Assembly (NCBI GenBank): GCA_025890175.1
Contig: JANPYM010000006.1
Coordinates: forward strand, 587,171 to 651,170
Reading direction: 5' to 3'
DNA length: 64,000 bases
Source: Ciborinia camelliae
Lineage: Eukaryota > Ascomycota > Leotiomycetes > Helotiales > Sclerotiniaceae
Shown in pieces: positions 56,501 through 64,000 of this stretch (positions within the stretch are counted from its first letter, which is position 1; each line of letters starts with the position of its first letter). A program made the position numbers and the translations under genes. Below the pieces are notes generated by a model, which had not been told where the DNA came from, did no database searches, and worked only from the letters and a program-made list of their open reading frames with translations.

Positions 56501-59500
56501 CGTAAAGGATTCTCAAGCTTCAAAATGTCGGATATGAAGGATTTACCATGAAAAACAAAACGACGATTGCATCCATGAACATGAAGTCGACGTTTATGAT
56601 TGTTTATGAATGTACGTACTCGGAACTTTCCTGCCGAGGCTGCACATGCAGGGGCGTTTGTCCGTGCTTTGTTACCTTCTTCAATCAGACATACCGATAC
56701 CTAAGGTAGGTTACCTATATATACCTATATATGATACCGGTATGGATTTCTGCGGAGATTTAAAGGGGGTTGACAAACATCTGGTTGGGAAAAGGGATAG
56801 GAAGAAAAGAGAATTATTAGCATTTCCGCATTTCCGAGACGTTTAGCTTGAGTGCTCCTCTTGACCGAAAGAGCGGGGAAGGCAAAATGTCACGTGTAAT
56901 TTCTGATTGAAATCCTTGGCATGAAACATCGGCAAGTGATCACGAGACAACATCCGAACAACAAAGACTTCAAGACTCGAAATAAAGTGCTTACATCGAC
57001 GATCACTGGCCCAAAACATGTAATCTACACTATTCCATGTCCCCCAGCGCTCGCAAACTGTCCTTCTGTCTCATGCAAGTCACCCTGTATGATTGTAATA
57101 GACGTACAGATAGTATCCATCCAGAACATTTTGAATCATTTTGGTCCCCGATCTGGTAGCACTGAAGATTGGTCAAATGAATGCTCTTTTGACTGCTGCA
57201 GCTATGCTACTGTATCGTGATGGAAGTTGTTGTGCATTCAGATGATTTTTCCACGAAGGGGGCACATTTCTGAACGATGAGGATAGCAAGAAATATCGCA
57301 GAATGAAGAAGATGCATGTCCAATATGCAAGAAGAGATTAATAGCATCATAAGCGAGAGAAAAGGCATTATTTGCTCCCATCCTCCATCCCAACTGACTC
57401 CAAACTCCGTGGGCTTTACAGAGCCTACCACTACCACCCTGATCACCTACGACAAGGAAGATTAAATGAGACTGCAAGCAGCTCGATTGGCGTGAAGAAC
57501 TTTGCGAATGGCTTCACCTGGTGCTACTCGCGAGTCTCTTCGCAATCTGCAAACCTATGACAGGCTTGGCAGCAGAGGTAATTTCACATCAGATAAGATC
57601 CATGGCTCTATGAGCTACCTATTTCATTGAAAATATGCGTTTTCTCGATTCCCAGGTCCACCATCTAGTGACCGAGGAATCATCAACGCCCGCTCTTGCT
57701 GACTCTCTAGCTTCAAATGGCCAGCTTGTCTTGTCTAGGAAGCGACGAGAGGAGTCGGAGTCAGTAATGAATGCGCAAGGCACTTGGTTGCATATCTGAA
57801 TAACATTTTCCGGTAAGTTTTCAGGCAATTGCTGAAGATATCTGATGCGAACAAGTACATTTGGAGATTGTCTTTGCTTCCCTTCAGGTACGGAAAATGC
57901 ACGATGTAGTGCAGAGTTCTATTATGATTTAATGCAGTATAATCATCAACCTTACAGAGTGGCTATCCAGTTATTCACAAAAGTTCTACCATTGAAAAGC
58001 TCTAGAAGAGGAATAATATTTCCTCCTGGAGGGTTATTACAATTAACAATAACAGTTGATAATTCTTTACAACATGTATTTCCCTATTCAATATTAATTT
58101 GATTAACCAATGAGCCGCGGCGCATAATTTGCCTTGGTACCTTAGTAAGGACCAAGATACAGCCAAACCCCCTCCGCCTCTCTATATAAACGAAGTTTAA
58201 GCAAAAACTGTCGGCCCAGCGTGTGCTTCTGGCGCAGCGGTAGAGGTTCAAGTTCGCCTTCGTGGCTTTCAACTAGGTTCAAGACGATCCCAGATAGCGA
58301 GAGACCTTTCGCGGATTGTGGCGGCCGGCGTATTTTTGCCATTTTTTTCGATGGATTTTGGAAAGGTTCTTGTGGTTTCGTGGTGGTTTCTTCTTTTTCG
58401 GGAGGGGTGAGTAACAGGGGTGGATTTATCAGGTCACATGGGGACTATACTAGCGTAGTATTAGCTTAGGACCTTGCTTATAAGCAGTCCCAGTTTAGAT
58501 CTTCAATCCACATCCCCTTCTACTGAAACTAATACATTTTCTGGGTGCTTGTTTGCGTGCGTGGTGGGTTCAATTCGCAGTTTTGAGGGCTTTGATGGGG
58601 TCGGGGGGTTGTGATAGTGAATCTGGTGGTGGGAACTGGCAAGTGAAGTGAAGATATATTGTGGGGCTGGCTGGTTTAATTTCTTAGGATGGGGCAGGCT
58701 GCGACGATGACAAGCGGAACCATTTTCTAGGTAGCTAGTATCATTGAAACTTAGCAAGACCCAATGCCCTTAAAAAAAGAAAATAAATGTATACAATTGA
58801 GGATAGATATACTTTCCATTATATTGAGGGGCATAAGAGTTTATTTACATGGTGCTATCGACGATGATGGTGTAAATTTAAAAAACGATAACCATTTTCA
58901 CACCCCCAAGTGATGAAAAGAGATATCACGCTGGTTTAGACGGTTGAAGAGTAGGCTGAGCTTGTTTGCAAGAAGTACCTAGGGGATCAGAAAGCATCAA
59001 GGTAGCCAACTCAGTTTATCTTCATCCTAAATATCCCCAAAAGCCTCAGTTTCCACCAAGGAATACCTAGAAAAAGTATTACGGACGCGAAGGATGAAAT
59101 ACACGGCACACCTTCCTCGACCCATCTATCCAATCCTGCAACCTTGACCCGATGAACATAATATAATCTCCTCTTATACTGAATCCCCATTCTTACAACA
59201 CGTCTGAGACCCCTCACAACTACCACACGAAGCCAGTTTATCCAAGACCAAAGTCCATCAAAGGATTCTCCAAGCGACGAACAGATTCGCCGCAGAAAAG
59301 AGATAAGAAGGGGTTGAAATCATGAGCAAAGGAAGCTTCGGTAGCAAATGAGTCAGCCACTCAACTTTTGAACTGGATTCGGTCGCTTGTCTATCTATCT
59401 ATACCTACCTAGGAAGGTAGGTATCTATCTATATCTGATGAGCTTCCAAAGACAACTGTTCCTTTTTCAACCGATTTTGCCTTTGTGAAAAAAGTAGGAA

Positions 59501-60308
59501 AGGCAAATAGCTTCAAGCGAGGTTGCGATATGTATGAGTATGATGATGAAAGTATACCTAGGTACCTAAGTATATGCTTCGACAAAATCCATGCTTCACA
59601 TCGCCACCGATTCCGAACATGATATAGATCTATTTGATGTATATGCAACGAGACTATCTGAACACACCGTTGAAATTGATGTTAAAAACGAAATTGCATC
59701 TAGCATTGCATCTCCCAAACAATTTCTGAATTAGAGCTGATGGCACCACTTGATATGTGCACGAAGTAATCTTGCCTAGGTAGGTAGTATATGATGAAGA
59801 ATTCTCCAAAGTCGAAATTAGAGATGGCATTCTCGAAATCTGCCCACGCAAACCATACATACCTAATCCATTCAACTTTAACCTCTACGCATATTTACAA
59901 GGGTTAGTCTATATACAATAGGAAGGCCCCGTCTACCATAAGTGATGGGGTGGTATTTCCCATAATGGCAGGAGCGCCATCTCTCTCAGCGCAAATGTCA
60001 TTTTCTAATTTAAAGGTTGCCAAAGAATCCACTAGGTGCCTACCTAATACCTCCCTACCTCTTAAGTTTAACATAGTTCTCCAAATGATCGTTTAATCCG
60101 AATATACTTAGTATATCCTCATTTATCAAGTTCAATTCCCAACAGCCGAGTTTCCTAAAAAATAATACCAGTTGACAATTTTCTCCTAATACGAAAGCAG
60201 TATTAAGTTAAATACGCCGCCAAACAACACAATCATGAAAGCCCATCAATAAACTCCATTCATGTTTCTGTCATTACCCACCCGTTCGTCACTTCGTATC
60301 GTCATCCT
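56501..60308. other. Gene-poor region
   Basis: Besides the FAO1-type promoter (CACGTG at 56891-56896), I see no gene I can support. Overlapping minus-strand frames at 57.2-57.8 kb have a somewhat coding-like look but no joined frame, so a decayed gene is possible. A minus-strand frame at 58142-58342 (66 codons) opens with a good ATG context but has no recognised match. GGTAGGTA/TACCTAGG motifs recur near 59.40, 59.56 and 59.78 kb. Confidence 0.55.
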
Positions 60309-62110
60309 TCACCTAGCCGTCATATCCGCACCATAAACCCCGGCACTACCAACACCCAATCCAGCAGCGGATATTACACCCCATGTAAGTGCCGCAATCT
60401 CCCAATCCTCATCCTCATCCTGGTCACCTTCGGTTGCATTAACATTTGCGCGAGTTGGGACATAGGCCGCATCTTGTTGAGATTTTGAAGATTTCTTGGG
60501 ACGACCTCGACGGCGGAGTGGGGAGGGTGTGTCAGTTCTACAGGGTGATGTGATAAGCTATGACATACTTCAAAAATGTAGGTCAAGAAGACTTACGATT
60601 GGGTAATACTTTCCACTCCCTCCTCAACCTTCACTCTTGCCTTCTCAGCCTTGTTCATCCAAGGAATAATGGCTCGCAAAATGTCATGACCATCCAACCC
60701 TCTCACAGCAGCCCAAGTTCCAAGACTCAAACCCGAAAGAATGACATCATATCCCACAGCTCCTACGGCAGGATGATCGCCAATGGAGCCTAGAACTCTT
60801 TCGAGAGCTGTGAACATACGACTTTTCTTTGATCGATGGACTTCTTCGAGTGGATGGAGGAGACTGTGGCGATAATAGTGACTCTCTGGTGTATTGTAGA
60901 GTAGAGCCAAACCTGTAGTTTTGATGTGAAGAATGGAGGATATAGTTGAAATAACGCAGAAGGTTTTAGTATATGAAGAATGAGCTTTGTGGGGGTGGTC
61001 GTGTGTAGTTCCCCAATGCTCAGGGATGATATATGGGAGAAATAGTGGTATGAATGGAGAGGAGACCGATAACAATGCTAGGTTTCCAAATGAAGGTGTA
61101 TTTGCAGCAAATGGTGTCAGAAACAAGACAGTATACCTAATGAGTAGTAAGGCAATGTAAAAGCCAGGGTTTGGTAACCAGTTATTCGCTCGTTGTGGAA
61201 CTATTTTCTCAAACCATGATCTAAATCATCAGAGTCAACACCTATCCCTCAAAATCCCCGAATGAAGGTACTCACTTGGGCACAATCTCAAAAACTGTGC
61301 TCATATCCGTGAAAACATCCACGTTCGCTGGCAACGGTACTGGTGTAAGCAACAAAGCAACAAACCACAAATTTTGAGCGAACGAGACATTAACGAGCTG
61401 TCCCAGAAGAACAAACGCCCACAAATTTGAGATATTTCTTCGACGTCCTTCGATTGCAACATAGGTACTAAAAGAAGTCATAGCAAAACTAGCTTGTTGT
61501 CCCCACCAAAAATATCTTGCTTTCTCGGCGACTATCTCAAGATTGTCACGGTAGAAAGGTGTATCGTTGAGCCATCTAACTATTTCAAAACGGCCTGGGT
61601 GTTGACCAAATCTAAATGCACCTTTGTCGCCAAAGAAACTGTTTTCGAAATAAGAATATGAAATAATGAACAGGTAACTTCCTATTAGAGGGAAGAACGT
61701 GAAAACAAACCTATCAGGTAACTCAACACCTCTCTCGGCAGCCCAAACTCGATAACTTAAACTCGCTCCGCTCATACCAAACCACGCAGCAGTTGTTAGG
61801 CCTAATAAAGCCAAACTGATGAATATCTTAACATGATCACGTCTTAAAGGTTGGCGGTGTCTAGTTTCTGATGAGGGTGGAAGGGCTAGATATGAACGGT
61901 AGATAGTCCTGGCCACGAGAGCCGTAAGACATGATGTTAGGACTATATGCCCGCCTAGTTGTACTGTTGGAAGGATACTATGTGTTTATATCAGCATTCT
62001 CGTTTGTAGGTTGTCAAGCACAGTGATGATTTGATACAACGAAAGCTGGGGAATGTGAGTTGAATGTAAGGTTAATACCTCGGATCGTTCTCAATTTCGA
62101 CCGGCGCCAT
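60309..62110 (-). CDS. Unrecognised polytopic membrane protein
   Basis: I do not recognise the family. Four exons fit with good signals: 62110-62079, 61977-61276, 61220-60597 and 60537-60309, giving 528 residues. There are about eight hydrophobic segments, for example VKIFISLALLGLTTAAWF, FVFTFFPLIGSYLFIIS, LWFVALLLTPVPLP and NLALLSVSSPFIPLFLPYII. Between segments are conserved-looking motifs (FRFGQHPGRFEIVRWL; YFWWGQQASFAM; IPEHWGTTHDH). The C-terminal exon begins with RRRGRPKKSS, an AT-hook-like basic run, then an acidic stretch (GDQDEDEDWE) and a last hydrophobic helix. In a membrane protein the AT-hook-like run is more likely a topology or sorting signal. The gene is divergent from the ARL3-type gene with 673 bp between starts. 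The structure is supported; the function is unknown. Confidence 0.8.
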
Positions 62111-62783
62111 TTTCACATCCAATTTTTCTCAAATCACTGCAAATCAGAATCCATGCAAACCAAAACAAGTTCATAAATCATAAAGAATGATAATAAACAA
62201 ACTTGAATGAGATTCCAAGATATCGATGTCGAGGTTGTTGGCAACCTTGCACGTGATAGCTCTAGGCGTCCTCACGGTCCACTAGCCACTGCGTCAGTGC
62301 GTCATGCAGGCTTAAGTTAACCCTGGGCGTCATTCAGCCTTGTGTCAAGGCTTTGGTACGGTGAGGTGAGGTTCGTCGCAACACATTTCTTCTTAGGAAC
62401 AAGATGTCTCACTGTTGATTTTTAACGACTCAATTTCATCTGCGAATCTATCTACTATCTTTTATGAGCTCGATATTGAAGTACAACAATCTTCTAACTC
62501 AAAACTCGATTCCAAGCTACATTGCATTGCAAAAGTTGCATCTCCAATTCCAAAAACGCCCCGCGCCCCTACTTAACGACGAATCCTCCAAAATCCCGGG
62601 GACGGTTTTTTACTAGATCCTTCAAGCTTCCTGATTCCAAATCTATATAGAAATCTATACTTTTCGAAAAGACCTTAGAGTTGTTTTTAACCACAGACGC
62701 GCAACAAAACTTTAGAGGGTTCTGAGGTTGTAGTGGGATTGGTGGAATTGGCATGTGTGGACTTCACAACTAACAACATCAAG
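62111..62783. other. Divergent promoter between the membrane protein and ARL3-type genes
   Basis: A compact bidirectional promoter of 673 bp. It contains a CACGTG box in TGCACGTGATAG at 62250-62255 and a GGCGTC word repeated at about 62.27 and 62.33 kb. No gene seen. Confidence 0.7.
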
Positions 62784-63691
62784 ATGTATCATTTGGCAAA
62801 GGGCTTATATCGATATGCTACGAGTAAAGAGGGTTAGTTGCAATCTTTCCTCATTTTATATACTCTTTTGTTTCCATACAATGCAACACTTTCATGCCAA
62901 TGTGAGCTTGTGGGTGTGAGGGCAGGTTTCAGTGAAAGTCGGATCTCAATTCATGGCAGATATGAATTGCACAACTACCTACATGTTTTTCTCAATTCCT
63001 CAAGCTTGTTTTGCCAGACGAGCACCTCCAACCCACATCCTTGCTTTTCACCAACTAACGTCCCCCAGAATACTCCGTCCTCCTCCTCGGCCTCGACAAT
63101 GCCGGCAAAACTACCCTCCATACCCAAATCAAATCCCTCTATTCCCCGCACAACCCCTCCCCCGCAGACCCCTCCCAACTAAAAACCGTCCCCACTGTCG
63201 GTCAAAATGTCTCCACCATCGTCCTCCCAGACATGTATTTGAAAATCTGGGATATTGGAGGTCAACACTCTCTTCGAAAACTATGGCAGTCATATTATAC
63301 CAGTTGCCACGCCATCGTCTTCATTCTCGACAGCACTGACATTGGATCCGGTGATCTCGCCGACCTAGATTCTGATTCTGGGGATAAAGATGTGGGGAGA
63401 TTGGAGGAATGTAAATTGGTATTGGAAGATGTGTTGAAGAGTGTGGAGACGGAAGGGGTACCGGTGTTGGTGTTGGCGAACAAACAGGATAGGGAGGATT
63501 GTGTGGAGGTGGTGAGGATTAAGGAGGGGTTGGTGAAGAGGGTATTTGAGGGGGAGGCAGGTGGGGGAATTAGGGATAGTAGGGTTTTACCAATTAGTGC
63601 CTTGGGGGGGACTGGGGTGAGGGAGGCGGTGGAGTGGGTGAGGAGTAGGGTTGTTTGGAATAGGGAGGGCAGGCCACCTGTTATGCGGTAG
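62784..63691 (+). CDS. ARL3: ARF-like small GTPase, ARL3/ARFRP1 type
   Basis: Golgi small GTPase. In yeast Arl3 is N-acetylated, binds Sys1 on the trans-Golgi and recruits Arl1 and the golgin Imh1. Two exons, 62784-62832 and 63069-63691, give 223 residues. The protein begins MYHLAKGLY, with no Gly at position 2, so it cannot be myristoylated; this matches the NatC-acetylated Arl3 N-terminus. Nucleotide motifs are GLDNAGKT (about 24-31), TVGQN (switch I), WDIGGQ (switch II), LANKQD, and an SAL motif near the C-terminus, ending RPPVMR. An insert of about ten acidic residues (GDLADLDSDSGDKD) after DSTD is longer than in yeast. The intron is 236 bp with ACTAAC before CCCCCAG. Confidence 0.94.
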
Positions 63692-64000
63692 TTCTGCTGG
63701 AATGAGGAAGTGGATATGGCAGTCTATCTGGAGTTTCTGGCGTTATTTAGACAGAACTCTTTTGGTATCTGAAGAAGTATTAATTTTGGAAAAGAATATA
63801 AACTGAATCTTTCAATATAGTTAAATCTTTTTGAGTCTCCCAAATCCATTTGAATCTCTCAAGTGAGTTGAATGTCTATAATAATTTAAGTATTCAAAAA
63901 TTACTTATGGAAATTTTGAAAGAAAGGGAATTGTGTCCAAAAAGCTCCGGATAGGGGGGTTGAATCTTGAGGGAAAAGCGGGGGGGGGGGGGGGGGGGGG
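63692..64000. other. 3' flank of the ARL3-type gene
   Basis: AT-rich sequence consistent with a 3' UTR, ending in the poly-G run. A TTTGA(A/G)TCTC(C/T)CAA word occurs twice at about 63.83-63.86 kb. No gene seen. Confidence 0.6.
63980..64000. repeat. Poly-G run at the window end
   Basis: The last 21 bases are all G and may continue beyond the window. G homopolymers of this length are rare in fungal genomes, so a contig end or a sequencing artefact is likely. Confidence 0.9.

Noticed and set aside
58228..58262. A-box-like TGGCGCAGCGGTAGAG followed by GGTTCAAGTTC
   Set aside because: The two boxes are only a few bases apart, so no tRNA cloverleaf fits.

Overview
The window is nuclear DNA from a filamentous ascomycete. 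The genes have many short introns (mostly 50-100 bp, GTRNGT donors, CTAAC/CTAAT branch sites), the intergenic stretches are long and rich in simple repeats, and the genes are conserved fungal housekeeping types. The gene set and the very frequent CCTAGGTAGGTAGG-type intergenic motif suggest a Leotiomycete, probably Sclerotiniaceae (Botrytis/Sclerotinia/Monilinia); this assignment is inference. I found no rRNA, tRNA, CRISPR, bacterial or viral genes.

Layout. 1-7.3 kb: no convincing gene, many micro- and cryptic repeats. 7.3-13.2 kb (-): vacuolar ABCC/MRP transporter, 11 exons. 14.8-15.8 kb (-): CBF1-type bHLH regulator. 18.0-19.4 kb (+): FYV10/GID9 subunit of the GID ubiquitin ligase. 22.1-23.8 kb (-): ERF4-type palmitoyltransferase accessory subunit. 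27.3-30.9 kb (-): seven-pass DUF4203/TMEM198-like membrane protein with a long tail. 33.9-34.6 kb (+): mitochondrial single-strand DNA-binding protein. 34.9-41.1 kb: repeat-rich island with tandem foldback elements, an unrecognised three-exon gene carrying an in-frame 99-bp minisatellite, a 205-bp tandem duplication differing only by transitions, a MITE-like element and hAT-like palindromes. 41.4-43.1 kb (-): glutathione synthetase. 44.7-51.3 kb (+): very large SNF2 ATPase with an N-terminal SAM-like domain. 54.1-56.5 kb (-): FAO1-type long-chain alcohol oxidase. 60.3-62.1 kb (-): unrecognised polytopic membrane protein with a short AT-hook-like motif. 62.8-63.7 kb (+): ARL3/ARFRP1-type GTPase. 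The window ends in 21 G residues, probably an assembly or contig-end artefact.

The genes do not form a pathway or cluster. One loose link is that glutathione synthetase makes the conjugate used by many ABCC vacuolar pumps, and CBF1-type factors control sulfur metabolism in yeast. CACGTG boxes lie near several of these genes. I see no clearly new biological system. The least explained items are the minisatellite gene in the repeat island, the foldback element whose centre looks like a tRNA T-arm, and the possible extra 3' exon of the SNF2 gene. Exon coordinates were derived by hand from splice signals and checked for reading-frame consistency.
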